Of a DNA stretch of 64,000 nucleotides, positions 53,683 to 63,088 are shown piece by piece. This DNA comes from Aureococcus anophagefferens (lineage: Eukaryota > Sar > Pelagophyceae > Pelagomonadales > Pelagomonadaceae). Location of the stretch: assembly GCF_000186865.1 (NCBI RefSeq), contig NW_008705580.1, positions 116,152 through 180,151 on the forward strand, in the 5' to 3' direction. Made by a program: the position numbers and the translations under genes. Under the pieces are notes generated by a model, which did not search any database, was not told where the DNA came from, and saw only the letters and a list, made by a program, of their open reading frames with translations. Every line of letters begins with the position of its first letter. The stretch's first letter is position 1.

Positions 53683-54435
53683 ATGGCGTCGCAATTGCCC
53701 CATTTCATCCTGCAACCAGCGCTCCCAGCAACGCTCTCCGTCGTCGGCGAGCAGCTCGCGTTCGCCGTGCGGCGCGTCTACTGCGTCGGCCGCAACTATC
53801 ACGACCATGCCGTCGAGATGGAGGCGAAGCAGAAGGACCTGGGCATCAGCGCCGGCGACCAGGTGCGGGACCCGCCCTTTTTCTTCCAGAAGCCGGGGCT
53901 CGGCGCCATCGTCGACGCGTCGCACCCGAAAGCCGTCGCGCGCTACCCGCCGAAGACGCGGCAGCTCGAGTTCGAGCTCGAACTCGTCGTCGCGCTCAAG
54001 TCCGGCGGCCGCCGCATCCCGGCGGCGGACGCGCTAAGCCACGTCTACGGCTCGGCGCTCGGCGTGGACCTGACGCGGCGCGACCTCCAGCACAAGGCGA
54101 AGGCCGACCGCCGGCCCTGGGACGCCGCGAAAGGGTTCGACGACTCCGCGCCCGTCGGCGCTTTGACGCCGGGCTACGTGCCCGAGGGCGGCGTGGGCCT
54201 CGAGCTCACGGTGGGTGGCGAGGTCAAGCAGGCCTGCACGGTCGGCCAGATGATCTACGGCGTCGCCGACATCATCCACCACCTCTCCCACGAGGTCGAG
54301 CTCTGCCCCGGCGACGTCATCTTCACGGGCACGCCCGCGGGCGTCGGACCCCTGCAGGTCGGCGACGAGGTCACCTGCACGGCGACCGACGGCACGCTCC
54401 AGCCCTGCACCTTCACCGTCGCAGCGCCGCTCTAA
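53683..54435 (+). CDS. Fumarylacetoacetate hydrolase family protein (FAHD1-like)
   Basis: Intronless, 250 residues from MASQLPHFIL. It matches the small FAH-family enzymes. VYCVGRNYHDHAVEM is followed by PPFFFQKP, FELELVVALKSGGRRIPAAD and ALGVDLTRRDLQHKAK, with metal ligands in the E.E...D pattern. Next are RPWDAAKGFDDSAPVGAL and, near the C-terminus, GDVIFTGTPAGVGPLQVGDE. FAHD1 in animals is a mitochondrial acylpyruvase and oxaloacetate decarboxylase; the substrate here is unproven. The upstream frame lacks another ATG. It is head-to-head with the TMX2-like gene. Confidence 0.92.
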   Translation: MASQLPHFILQPALPATLSVVGEQLAFAVRRVYCVGRNYHDHAVEMEAKQKDLGISAGDQVRDPPFFFQKPGLGAIVDASHPKAVARYPPKTRQLEFELELVVALKSGGRRIPAADALSHVYGSALGVDLTRRDLQHKAKADRRPWDAAKGFDDSAPVGALTPGYVPEGGVGLELTVGGEVKQACTVGQMIYGVADIIHHLSHEVELCPGDVIFTGTPAGVGPLQVGDEVTCTATDGTLQPCTFTVAAPL

Positions 54436-54482
54436 ACGCCTCTCTAACTTGAAGTGTGTGTGTGAACTTTTGTGGCAAGAAA

Positions 54483-55499
54483 ATGGCAGCGCAGTTTGCG
54501 GGCGACGCGCTCTGGGATCCGGCCTGGACCGAAGCCGACGGCGAGCGCACCATCCGCGCGCGCAGCGCGTCGCCCTCGAAGGTCAACTTCTACTGCTCCT
54601 GGTTCTGCCCCTTCGCGCAGCGCGCCTGGATCGCTCTGGAGGAGAAGGGCGTCGACTACCGCTACGTCGAGATCAACCCCTACGAGGTCGACGCGGCGAA
54701 GCCCGGGGGCTACACGAAGCTGCAGCTGCCCATGGCGGAGAAGCGGGCGCAGAACCTCGGCTTCGTGCTCGCGTCGCCGCGGGGCCTCGTGCCCGCGCTC
54801 GACGTCGCCGGCGGCGAGCGGCTCTGCGAGAGCCTGCCGCTCGTCGAGTTCGTCGACGAGCGCTTCGGCGGGCCGGACCTGCTCCCGCGCGGCGAGCTCC
54901 ACGCCTACGCGCGGGGCCAGTGCAGGCGCTGGGCGTCCGAGTTCGACCAGCGCGTGCAGAAGCCGTACTACCTCATGCTCATGGCGCAGGACCCGGACCG
55001 GGCCGAGGCCTTCCGCGAGAGCCTCGTCCTGGGCTGCCGGTCCTTCGCGCGGGCCATGGGCGACGGCGGGCCCTTCTTCCTCGGGGCGGACTTTGGCTTC
55101 GTCGAGGTCGCGGCGGCGCCGTTCTGGGGCCGCATGCTCGCGGTCGGCGGGTTCTATCGGGACCTGCGGTTCCCGGCGGGCGCCGACGACGACGACTTCA
55201 AGCGGCTCGAGGTCTGGTGGGCCGCGGTGCGCGAGCGGCCGAGCGTGAAGCGCACGCTCGTCTGCGAGGCGCGGCTCGTCGCCTCGTACTCCGACTACGC
55301 GACGGACGCCGCGACGTCCAACTACGCCCAGGGCGCCCGGGCGTCGTTGTCGCCGTCCCCCGTCGAGCTGCCCATGACGCCCGAAGAGGCCGAGTTCGCG
55401 CAGATCGTCGCCGCGGCCAAGGTCAAGGTGCTGCGCGTCGGCGGGCTCCTCCTCGGCGCGTTCTGCGCCGGCTACGCGCTCGGCCGCCGGCGGCGCTAG
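54483..55499 (+). CDS. Omega-type glutathione S-transferase with C-terminal membrane anchor
   Basis: Intronless, 338 residues; the ATG (aaaATGg) gives MAAQFAGDALWDP. The N-terminal thioredoxin fold carries FYCSWFCPFAQRAWIALEEK, with the catalytic Cys (C42) typical of omega/lambda and dehydroascorbate-reductase-like GSTs. LVPALDV (cis-Pro) and LCESLPLVEFVDERF (glutathione-binding E-S) follow. The helical domain runs to about residue 240. An unusual extension ends in LRVGGLLLGAFCAGYALGRR, a probable tail anchor. Such enzymes reduce dehydroascorbate or deglutathionylate proteins. Confidence 0.9.
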   Translation: MAAQFAGDALWDPAWTEADGERTIRARSASPSKVNFYCSWFCPFAQRAWIALEEKGVDYRYVEINPYEVDAAKPGGYTKLQLPMAEKRAQNLGFVLASPRGLVPALDVAGGERLCESLPLVEFVDERFGGPDLLPRGELHAYARGQCRRWASEFDQRVQKPYYLMLMAQDPDRAEAFRESLVLGCRSFARAMGDGGPFFLGADFGFVEVAAAPFWGRMLAVGGFYRDLRFPAGADDDDFKRLEVWWAAVRERPSVKRTLVCEARLVASYSDYATDAATSNYAQGARASLSPSPVELPMTPEEAEFAQIVAAAKVKVLRVGGLLLGAFCAGYALGRRRR

Positions 55500-55501
55500 T
55501 T

Positions 55502-56440
55502 TTATTTAAGCTCCGTGAAGCTCGACACCTTCCTCGCGAGGTCCTGGGCGAAGAGTCGCTCGAGGATGGCGGCGTGCTCCGGGTTGGAATCGAGGTAGTC
55601 GTGGAGCTTGTCGTTCTTCCAGCGGACGAGCTCCACGCCGGGCTGCGCGCAGACGACCGTCGCCGTCGACACGGCCGCCGGGTCCGGCGCGCCGCCCCTC
55701 GCCGCCGCGGCGATGCGCTGGGCCCAGGTCTGCGGCGGTTGCGCCTCTGCTACGACCGCCTCCTCGCGCTGCTCCTCGGCGACGAAGCTGATCTCGCCGA
55801 CGAACGCGCCCGCGCGCAGCTCGCCCAGCGTCGCGCCGCTCCGGCGCACGACGCAGCGCCCGCTCAGGAGGACGTCGAGGTGGTCGTCGACGCAGCCCTC
55901 GCGCGTGAGGCGCGTGCCCGGCGGCGCGAGCACGCGCGCCATGCCCGTCTGTTTGGCGAAGCGCCGGAACTCGACGGGCGTCATGCCGTGCTTGTTGTGG
56001 CCCGCGCCGAAGAGCAGCGCGTGGGTCCGCGCCTCGACGTCGCTCAGGCGGATGGGCCGCCGCTCGAGGGCGAGGCGCAGCACCTGGCCCGTGTTGATCG
56101 CGAGGAAGAGCGCCTGCCACCGGCACGGGCCCCGGAGCGCCGCGCGTAGCCGCGGCGGGTTTTTGCCCGTGTACGCCGTCGCCGCGATGCCGCCGGCGCC
56201 GGACAGCGCCGCGAGGGTCTGGAGCGCGAGCATGTCGCTGCTCAGCCAGGACACGAGCCGCACGAGCTCCGGCGACGACGCGAGGAGCGGCCGCAGCTGG
56301 CGCTTCATGGTCGTCACCTGGGGCCCGCTCAGGAACTTGACCATGCCGAAGGGCAGCCCCCCGCGGCTGAAGCTCGCGGCGGTGGGGTCCGTGAGGGCCG
56401 CGGCCCAGAAAAGGAGCCATCTCATGGTTCTGAGGGCCAT
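55502..56440 (-). CDS. Popeye-like / cyclic-nucleotide-binding-fold protein
   Basis: Intronless, 312 residues from MALRTMRWLLFW, a signal-like start. Residues about 115-260 resemble the Popeye/CNBD fold: LFLAINTGQVLRLALERRPI, RLSDVEARTHALLF, APPGTRLTREGCVDDHLDVL, LSGRCVVRR and LGELRAGAFVGEISFV. The final helix is AAILERLFAQDLARKVS. Popeye (POPDC) proteins are membrane cAMP-binding proteins. The phosphate-binding cassette here reads GAFVGEIS...A, and the usual Arg is not conserved, so ligand binding is uncertain. Its stop codon is 2 bp from that of the GST gene. Confidence 0.72.
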   Translation of the reverse strand: MALRTMRWLLFWAAALTDPTAASFSRGGLPFGMVKFLSGPQVTTMKRQLRPLLASSPELVRLVSWLSSDMLALQTLAALSGAGGIAATAYTGKNPPRLRAALRGPCRWQALFLAINTGQVLRLALERRPIRLSDVEARTHALLFGAGHNKHGMTPVEFRRFAKQTGMARVLAPPGTRLTREGCVDDHLDVLLSGRCVVRRSGATLGELRAGAFVGEISFVAEEQREEAVVAEAQPPQTWAQRIAAAARGGAPDPAAVSTATVVCAQPGVELVRWKNDKLHDYLDSNPEHAAILERLFAQDLARKVSSFTELK

Positions 56441-56610
56441 GCCGATCGGTGGTCGACGGAAGGCCAACGACTTTGAGGCTGGTGTTCGAGGTTCCAGGTG
56501 CGATGTGCGGAGGCTGTGCGGCATGTTGACGTCGAGTATCGGTTGAGGATGTTGAGGCTCGAGCCGGGCCGAGTCTCGAGCTTGCCGAGTTCGCGGTGCG
56601 AGATCGCAGC

Positions 56611-57216
56611 ATGCACCGGAGACGAACGGCTCTCGCGGCCCTGGCGGTCGCGGCGACGGTCTCGGGCCTCGCCCCGGCCCTCCGCGTTTCCCGGGCGCGG
56701 CGGCCGCCGCCCCGTTCGACGACGGCCGTGCGCGCGGACCTGCTCTTCGCCGCCGAGGTCGTCACGGGCACGGCGCTCGCGGGCATGATGTACACGGTCC
56801 TGACCGAGGGCAAGGACACGGAGGAGGCCGCGAAGCGCAAGGCCGAGGAGGCCGCGCGCCTCGAGCTGCGACGGATGCGCGCGTCCATCGAGCCCAAGGA
56901 TTCGTGGACCGCGGCGGAGCTCGCGGCGTACGACGGCACGGACTACGACGGCCCCATCCTCCTCGGCGCCGACGGCCTCGTCTTCAACGTCTGGAAGGGC
57001 CGCCACTTCTACGCGCCCGACGGGCCCTACCACGCCATGGCGGGCAAGGACGCGAGCCGGCAGCTCGCGAAGAACCGGCTCGACGACGACGAGGACTACC
57101 CGGAGGACGACGGCAAGCCCCTGACCCTCGCCGAGGAGGCGGCGCTCCAGGCCTGGGTCTTCTCCTTCAAAACCAAATACGACGTCGTCGGCAAGCTGGA
57201 GTACGCGAAGGACTAG
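56611..57216 (+). CDS. MAPR-type cytochrome b5-like heme/steroid-binding protein, targeted
   Basis: 201 residues from MHRRRTALAALAVAATVSGL, which looks like a signal/transit peptide. A short span (VVTGTALAGMMYTVLTE) precedes a charged helix and the MAPR domain (about 105-195). That reads TAAELAAYDGTDYDGPILLG, ADGLVFNVWKGRHFYAPDGP, YHAMAGKDASRQLAK, matching PGRMC/neudesin-type domains. These bind heme through Tyr. The gene is head-to-head with the Popeye-like gene. Confidence 0.88.
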   Translation: MHRRRTALAALAVAATVSGLAPALRVSRARRPPPRSTTAVRADLLFAAEVVTGTALAGMMYTVLTEGKDTEEAAKRKAEEAARLELRRMRASIEPKDSWTAAELAAYDGTDYDGPILLGADGLVFNVWKGRHFYAPDGPYHAMAGKDASRQLAKNRLDDDEDYPEDDGKPLTLAEEAALQAWVFSFKTKYDVVGKLEYAKD

Positions 57217-57336
57217 CGGCACGCGCGCGGCGTAAGGCGCCGGACACGCCACCCTCGGAGTTCGGAGGTTGCACTCGTGGGTTGAGGATACGCCACCGTC
57301 TTTAGACGCCACCGAATCCAAAGCGGGCGGCGCGCT

Positions 57337-57786
57337 TCAGGCGACGTCCTTGTCGGTGCTCGTGTCGCCGAAGACGTCGCCGAGCTCGAGGTTGGCGGAC
57401 TGGGCGTCGTCGGGCCTGCCGCAGCGCCGGAGCCGCCGGCCGAAGACTCCGAGCGCTGCCGCGACCACCGCGCAGACGGGGATCGCCGCTATGTAGGCTA
57501 GATGGAGGTCCGTCAGGCCGCCTCCATCGGAGGACGTCTTCTTCGGGCTGGCGCTGGGCGCCGCCGTCGTGCTCGTCCGCCGTCGCCCGCCGTCGCGCTG
57601 TCGCCCGCTGTCGTCCATGCGGTCGCTCGTCGCTTCGTCGTGGTCCGTCTTGCGCCGTCGTGCTCGTCCGCCGTCCATGCTGTCGAAGCCGCCAGTGATC
57701 TTCAGGATGTTCACGCTGTGGCTGGTGTCGTCGACGGCGGACGCGATCGAGGCCAGCGCCAGCACTGGCCACATCCATTGCGTCAT
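57337..57786 (-). CDS. Small type I membrane protein, unknown
   Basis: 149 residues. Signal peptide MTQWMWPVLALASIASAVDD, a basic, Ser/Thr/Asp-rich ectodomain, one membrane span (LAYIAAIPVCAVVAAALGVF) and a short acidic tail. No family recognised. The open frame has a single start. Tail-to-tail with the MAPR gene. Confidence 0.62.
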   Translation of the reverse strand: MTQWMWPVLALASIASAVDDTSHSVNILKITGGFDSMDGGRARRRKTDHDEATSDRMDDSGRQRDGGRRRTSTTAAPSASPKKTSSDGGGLTDLHLAYIAAIPVCAVVAAALGVFGRRLRRCGRPDDAQSANLELGDVFGDTSTDKDVA

Positions 57787-57941
57787 AGTCTTCCAGCAAA
57801 CGCGCCGCCCGGCGCGCGCGACGTTGCGTCGCGCTCAGAGCAGTGCGGAGCCGCCGGGCTGCCTGTTCAAGATGCCTTTGTGCGTCAAAGTTGACCCTGG
57901 CGAAGCAGGCAATGGCTCTCTAATCCGACGCCCTGACGAAA

Positions 57942-58805
57942 ATGGCCGCCCAGCTCGAAGCAAAAGGCGAGAAGTGCTACCGCTTCCAGCGCGTCGATGC
58001 CTACGACGGCGGCATCGGCGCCTTCGCGACGCGCGACATCAAACAGGGCGAGCTCATCCTGCGCGAGAAGGCCATCTGCACGACGACGCTCGCGTCCCTC
58101 GACCGCGTCGAGGCGTCCCTCGACGCGACGGCGCGCAAGCGATTGTTCTCGCTCTGCGACTGGCGCGCGACGGCGGCCGGCGCGCCGAAGACCGCGCTGG
58201 GAATCTTCCAGGCCAACGGCTACCCCGCGCCGGCGTCCGCGGGCGGCGACGAGGCGGGCGTCTTCCTGAACTTCAGCCGCTTCAACCACTCCTGCCGGCC
58301 CAACGTGTCGCACACCTGGCACGCCTTCGCCGAGAAGTGCGTCTTCGCCGCGCGCGACGTCGCCGCGGGGGAGGAGCTGTCGAACAACTACGTCGAGCTC
58401 TGCGAGCCGGGCGCCGCGCGCCGCGCGACGCTGGCCGACCGCTTCGGCTTCGCCTGCGCCTGCGTCGCCTGCACCGCGCCCGACGAGGCCGCGAGCGACG
58501 CGCGGCGCACGCAGCTCGCGGCGCTGGACGACGAGTGCTACCAGCTCTGCCGGCGGGGGCGGCACGCCAAGGCCGTGCAGGTCGCGGAGCGGCGCCTCGC
58601 GCTCCTCGCGGAGGAGGGCCTCGACGCGCCGGCGGCGCTCCTGCGCACGTGCCACGACGCCTACCAGGCCATGGACCACGCCGGCGACGTCGAGGGCGCC
58701 GCGCTCTGGCTGCGCCGCGTGCTCGCGCACTCGAGGCGCGTCGAGCCGCCGGACTCGCCCGAAATCGCGCGCCTCGAGGCGCAGCTCGCGAAGCTCGCGT
58801 GCTAA
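57942..58805 (+). CDS. SET-domain protein, SMYD/SET5-like lysine methyltransferase
   Basis: Intronless, 287 residues. SET features: GGIGAFATRDIKQGELILRE (23-42), LNFSRFNHSCRPNVSHTW (109-126), FAARDVAAGEELSNNYV (135-151), with the catalytic Tyr probably Y150. The post-SET cysteines FACACVAC (170-177) would complete a zinc site with the NHSC Cys. A TPR-like helical tail follows as in SMYD proteins, but the MYND finger is missing. The usual E-x-x-x-x-Y of SET is EELSNNY here. Likely substrates are histone or non-histone lysines. Confidence 0.88.
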   Translation: MAAQLEAKGEKCYRFQRVDAYDGGIGAFATRDIKQGELILREKAICTTTLASLDRVEASLDATARKRLFSLCDWRATAAGAPKTALGIFQANGYPAPASAGGDEAGVFLNFSRFNHSCRPNVSHTWHAFAEKCVFAARDVAAGEELSNNYVELCEPGAARRATLADRFGFACACVACTAPDEAASDARRTQLAALDDECYQLCRRGRHAKAVQVAERRLALLAEEGLDAPAALLRTCHDAYQAMDHAGDVEGAALWLRRVLAHSRRVEPPDSPEIARLEAQLAKLAC

Positions 58806-58899
58806 AGACCGCCGTGCGAACGATGTTAAACGGCGGCGCGCGCCTCGACGGCGCGCCGCCGGAGCTCGTCTCGAGCTCGGGGGTCGAACCGCGGCGGCC

Positions 58900-59805
58900 C
58901 TAGAAGTAGGGGCTCCGGGGCCGCGAGCCGGGCGGGCTTTTCGCGTAGCCCGTCGCCGTGAAGTTGAAGGGGCTCCGCGGGCGCCCCCCCGACGGCGAGG
59001 ACGCCCGGGCGAAGAGGAGCGGCGCCTTGGCCTTGCGGCCGTAGACCTCGCGGACCGTGTTCGACTGGGGCGTCGAGTAGCGCGCGCCGCGCGCGTTCGT
59101 CTTCGACGGGCTGTAGAGCTTCCAGTTGTCGTGGCCCGGCGCGTCCTTGACGACGCGCCAGTAGTGGTCCGCGTTGCGGATGCCCGCGTTGCTCGCGGCC
59201 TTGGGCTGCACCGTCGGCGGCCGCCCGTAGGCCAGGTTGGAGAAGAACTCGGTCTGGCACCGGTTCTGGTGGGAGTGCTGGTCGCCGGGGTGGACCTTGA
59301 AGGTCGGCATGGACAGCTTCGACAGCGTCGAGTGCAGCGACCCGACGGACGCGTCGTCGAAGACGCTGTGGCCGCCGCTCCCGAGGCACGCGGCGGCCTG
59401 GCCGCCGCCGCGCCGCGACCGGCCGCTGGACGTCAGTGGCCGGGGCTTCGGCGGGCCCATGTCGACGCCGCAGCGGCCCCCGGACGTCGTCGGCCGCGCC
59501 GCGAGCGAGTGCTGCCGCCCGCGCTCGACGGGGCTCGTCGCGACGTTGCTGCCCCAGGCCTCGGCCCAGGAGCTCGGCGAGCTCGGCCGCGGGTGCGGCT
59601 CGCGGCTCGCGATGCTCACCTCGCTCGAGATGCTCTTCCACTGGCCGCCCTCGAAGCGGTTGCTGCGCCGCGGCCCGCCGCGGCCCGTCTGGCTCGCCGG
59701 CCGGTGCAGCGTCGCGGGGCTCGTCGCGCGCACCGTGCCCCCGCCGGGGCCCGCGAGCCACGTGCCGTTCCGGGGCTGCACCATCAGCGCCGTGCGGCTC
59801 GACAT
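58900..59805 (-). CDS. Disordered Ser/Gly/Arg-rich protein, unknown
   Basis: 301 residues from the ATG of MSSRTALMVQPRNG; the frame extends seven codons upstream to a non-ATG codon. The composition is Ser/Gly/Pro/Arg-rich, with the only ordered-looking parts near residues 175-245 (NLAYGRPPTVQPKAASNAGI and VKDAPGHDNWKLYSPSKTNA). The C-terminal RSPFNFTATGYAKSPPGSRP is repeat-like. It may be a cytoskeletal or flagellar-associated protein, but I cannot identify it. Confidence 0.58.
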   Translation of the reverse strand: MSSRTALMVQPRNGTWLAGPGGGTVRATSPATLHRPASQTGRGGPRRSNRFEGGQWKSISSEVSIASREPHPRPSSPSSWAEAWGSNVATSPVERGRQHSLAARPTTSGGRCGVDMGPPKPRPLTSSGRSRRGGGQAAACLGSGGHSVFDDASVGSLHSTLSKLSMPTFKVHPGDQHSHQNRCQTEFFSNLAYGRPPTVQPKAASNAGIRNADHYWRVVKDAPGHDNWKLYSPSKTNARGARYSTPQSNTVREVYGRKAKAPLLFARASSPSGGRPRSPFNFTATGYAKSPPGSRPRSPYF

Positions 59806-59929
59806 GGCGGCGGGCTCCGGCGGCACCGCGCCGCCGGCCAGCGGCAGCCCGCGCTGTCGAGGGCTGTGTCACTCTCCGGAAATCCGCGTGAAACCGGATC
59901 GGTTCACCGTGGGCCTCGAGGCGCACTCT

Positions 59930-60267
59930 TTACCCCGGCGCCTCGAAGTCGTCGTCGGCGTAGTCGTCGTTTGGCGGCGCCGCGCCGTAGCCGTCGCGGA
60001 GGGCCGTCGCCATCGTCGCGTCGAGGTCGTCGAGGAACGACGCGGCGTTCCGGAAGTGGTGCTCCATGGCCGTCTCCATCGTCGCGGTCGCCTGGCTGTG
60101 GATGGCGTCGATGTCGTCCATGGCCGCGAGGAGCGTCGCCGCCGCGTTCGGCGGCGGCGGCGTCGGCGGCGGCGTCGGCGCCCGCGGCGTCGGCTCGCGG
60201 GGCAGCGCGCCGCGGAGCGCCGAGATCTCCGCGCGGAGCTCCGCGATCTCCGCGTCCTTCGCCGCGC

Positions 60268-60299
<32 letters not shown>

Positions 60300-62392
60300 G
60301 CCAGGGCCGGCGGCACGGCGAAGGCCGGCGGCGGCGGGTCGTCGGGCCGCTCGGCCGGGTCCCGGTCCCGCGCGGCGTCGACGATGCCGTCGACCGCGGC
60401 GCCGATGGCCGCGGGGTCCGCGGGTCTCGGCACGTTGAGCGCGCGCGGGGGCCCGACGTACTGGAAGTGGCAGCACGCGCAGACGTGGATCGTGTCGTAG
60501 AGGCTGAGGCGCTCGCGCCGCGTCATGGTGATGAGCCGCGTCACGGACGCGTCCGGCGGCGGCGCGGTCGCGTCGTCGGCGCGCGGCTTGTCGAAGACGA
60601 CCTTGCGGGGCACCGAGAACCGCGCGCCCTGGTGGAGCGTGTCGCCGTAGACGTGGCGGTGCGCCTTGGGCACGGGCAGGTCGCAGTACTGGCCCGCGCA
60701 GGGCCGGTCGCTCGTCGCGCCCGCCGCGGCGATCGTCGCGAGCTCGGCCTCGCACGTCTCCTCGTAGCGGTGGAGGCTCTGGTTGTCGCGGAGCAGGTGG
60801 TCGTCCGCCGGCGCGCGCGCCGGCGACGCGCGCTCCGGCACGACCGCGACGGCGCCCGGCACTTTGCCCGCGCGCCAGGCGTCGCCCAAATCCGCGCCGT
60901 CGCGCCGCGGCCGCGCGGCCTTGATCTGGAGCATCCACCAGCGGCCGTCCTCGTCCTGCACGAAGTCCGCCGCGAGGCTCCGCAGGCACAGCGACGGCGG
61001 CAGGAGACCATTGACGCCCTGGAGCGCGGCGGCGGCGGCGGCCTTGGGCCCGCGCCAGGACGCGGCCGTCGGCACGGACCTGACGATGGAGCACCGCGGC
61101 GGCGCGGCCGCCGCGGCCGGCGCCTCGGGCCGCGTCGCGCGCGCGGAGTCCGTCGCCACGGGGTCGCCGTCGGAGAAGACCCAGCAGTAGGGCTGGGCGC
61201 CGCGGTGCTTCGAGCCGTCGCCCCGGCGCCAGGGCCCGGGGCCCGGCGCGCCGCCGCCGCCGCCGCCCGCGTCGACGACGGCGCGGACCATCCACGCGGA
61301 CGGGCCCTTGGGCTTCACGTAGGCCTGGAGCGCGACGCCGTACTTGCCCCGGGCGTCGTCGCCGTGGGGCTCGACGTCGAAGAGCGCCTTGAGGGCGCAG
61401 CGCGCGGCGAGCGGGCTCCGGTAGAACGCGCACGCGTGGCCCGTCGTCGAGCCGCGGCGCCGGTGGCCGTCGAAGGTCGCGGGGTGCGCCTCGGCCTCGA
61501 CGCGGTCGCCGGCGGCGCGCGCCTCCATGCCCACGGAGCCGTTCGCGCCGCCGTCGGCGAACTTGAGGACGACGACCGGCGCGCCGTCGAGTCCCACGAG
61601 CGGCCGCCGGTGGAGCCCGCGCCGCGCCGCGCTCCGGCGGCGCCCGTCCTCGTCGGCCTCCTCGTCGCCCAAACTCCGCGGCGCCGCGAGCCGCGCCCCG
61701 AGCAGGCGCTGCTCGATGGCCCGTTTCTCGTCGTCGCCGAGGCCGAGCCAGCCCCGGTGGCCGTCCGCGTCCGCGCCCCAGGCCCAGCTCCGCGCGACGA
61801 GCGACGGCCCGCCGGCCCGCTCGCGGCCGTCGCGCCAGACGAGCGTCGGCGGGTTGCACACGACGGCGAGCGTCGGCGGCGCGCGCGCGGCGACGCCGTC
61901 GGGCACGAGGCCCCAGACGGCGTAGCCCGGGCCGAGGTGCGGGTCGCCCGAGTGCTCCATGCTCGCGGCCTCGGCCAGCTGGCGCTGGAGCCGCGCGCAG
62001 GCGTCGGCGCCCGTCGGGCCGCCGAGGGGGAAGCTCCGCGCGGGCAGCGTGCTGCCGCCCGGCGGCCGCGCCCCCGCGCCCTCGAGCTCGGGCAGCCGCG
62101 CGTTCCTCTTCCGCTTCGGCAGGAGCCGCGGCGCCGACGGGTGCGCGCCGAGCGTGCCCACGTCCGGCGCCGTCGCCGACCGCAGGCCCGTCAGCGGCGC
62201 GACGTTGTGCGCGAAGGGCTTCGCGAGCCCCTTGGCGTAGAGCGCCTGGGCCCGCAGGGCCGACGGCTTCTTCTTCGCCGGCCGCCCGCGCCGGATCCGC
62301 CGGTTCTCCCGGTCCAGCCGCGCGAGCTTCCCCTCGGACGCGGGCACGTCGAGGTCCTGGAGCCACGCGTCGAAGCGGTCCGAGAGCTCCAT
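59930..62392 (-). CDS. Large unrecognised protein with acidic C-terminus
   Basis: Intronless, 820 residues from MELSDRFDAWLQDLDVPASE. A basic N-terminus (RRIRRGRPAKKK) is followed by segments that look globular: about 140-220 (GPGYAVWGLVPDG), about 270-330 and about 420-500. The last ends in LRSLAADFVQDEDGRWWMLQ and IKA, a pattern I have seen in protist proteins without known function. Near 620-640 is a paired cysteine motif (IHVCACCHFQYVGPP). The last 130 residues are acidic with a proline-rich linker. No family name can be given; codon usage matches real genes here. Confidence 0.7.
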
Positions 62393-62811
62393 GGTCTTTC
62401 ACCGGGCTGCCGAGCTATCCATCGTCAACGTCTCCTGCCGGCTGCACTGTGATGGAAGTGCCGACATCGGCGAGCGGGCCCCGCGGGGTTGAGGCAGCAA
62501 AAGCGCCTCCGTCGAGAAGCAGCTGGGCTCGACGGAAACCGACCGCCGCCGCCGCATACCGCGCGCGCCCGCGTCCTACTCATCCCACTCGCCGCACCAC
62601 AAATAAGTCAGGGCCGTCCGTGTTTTTATCAATGACGACGCCGCCCGTTACATTCGTGGGAGATCGACGCGCGGGGGACCTCCGGCGGCGCTGGCGGCCC
62701 TCCGTTTTGGAACCGCCTCGCGCGCCGCCGCCTCCGCCATGTCACGTCGAGAGTTGGCCCGCTCCGCAACGAACGCGCGGCCTTAGCTTCGGACGCACAC
62801 CCAGGTACGCG
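62393..62811. other. 419-bp divergent intergenic region
   Basis: It lies between the 5' ends of the 820-residue gene (-) and the tiny membrane-protein gene (+). Open frames on the plus strand here lack features. An AT-richer patch (cacaaataagtcagggcc, about 62,599) could be promoter-proximal. Nothing further is supported. Confidence 0.45.
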
Positions 62812-63048
62812 ATGCTCGCGCGAATCGCCGCCGCCATCAGCCCGCGCGCGGCCATGGAGGCCCGCGCGCCCCTGCTCCTGTCGCGGACGCAGTCCTGGGT
62901 GAGCTTCGGCCTACCGCTCATGCCCTGGTTGTTGCCCCTCGGCGGCATCGCGGGCTGGATGGTCTACCCCGCGCTGACGACGGAGTTCAAGCAGACGCTC
63001 GGCCTCCACAACGTCGGCATCGTCCCGGCGCCCGCCGAGGAGAACTGA
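62812..63048 (+). CDS. Small single-span membrane protein (78 residues), unknown
   Basis: MLARIAAAISPRAAMEARAP gives a short amphipathic, Arg-containing N-terminus, plausibly mitochondrial. One hydrophobic region follows (WVSFGLPLMPWLLPLGGIAG), then WMVYPALTTEFKQTLGLHNV. The size and GxPxMPWLxPLG pattern recall accessory subunits of respiratory complexes such as NDUFA1-type proteins, but the match is weak. Confidence 0.6.
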   Translation: MLARIAAAISPRAAMEARAPLLLSRTQSWVSFGLPLMPWLLPLGGIAGWMVYPALTTEFKQTLGLHNVGIVPAPAEEN

Positions 63049-63088
63049 GCTGCGGTGTTGGTCTGTGCATAACGTGCTTTTTTCTAGT

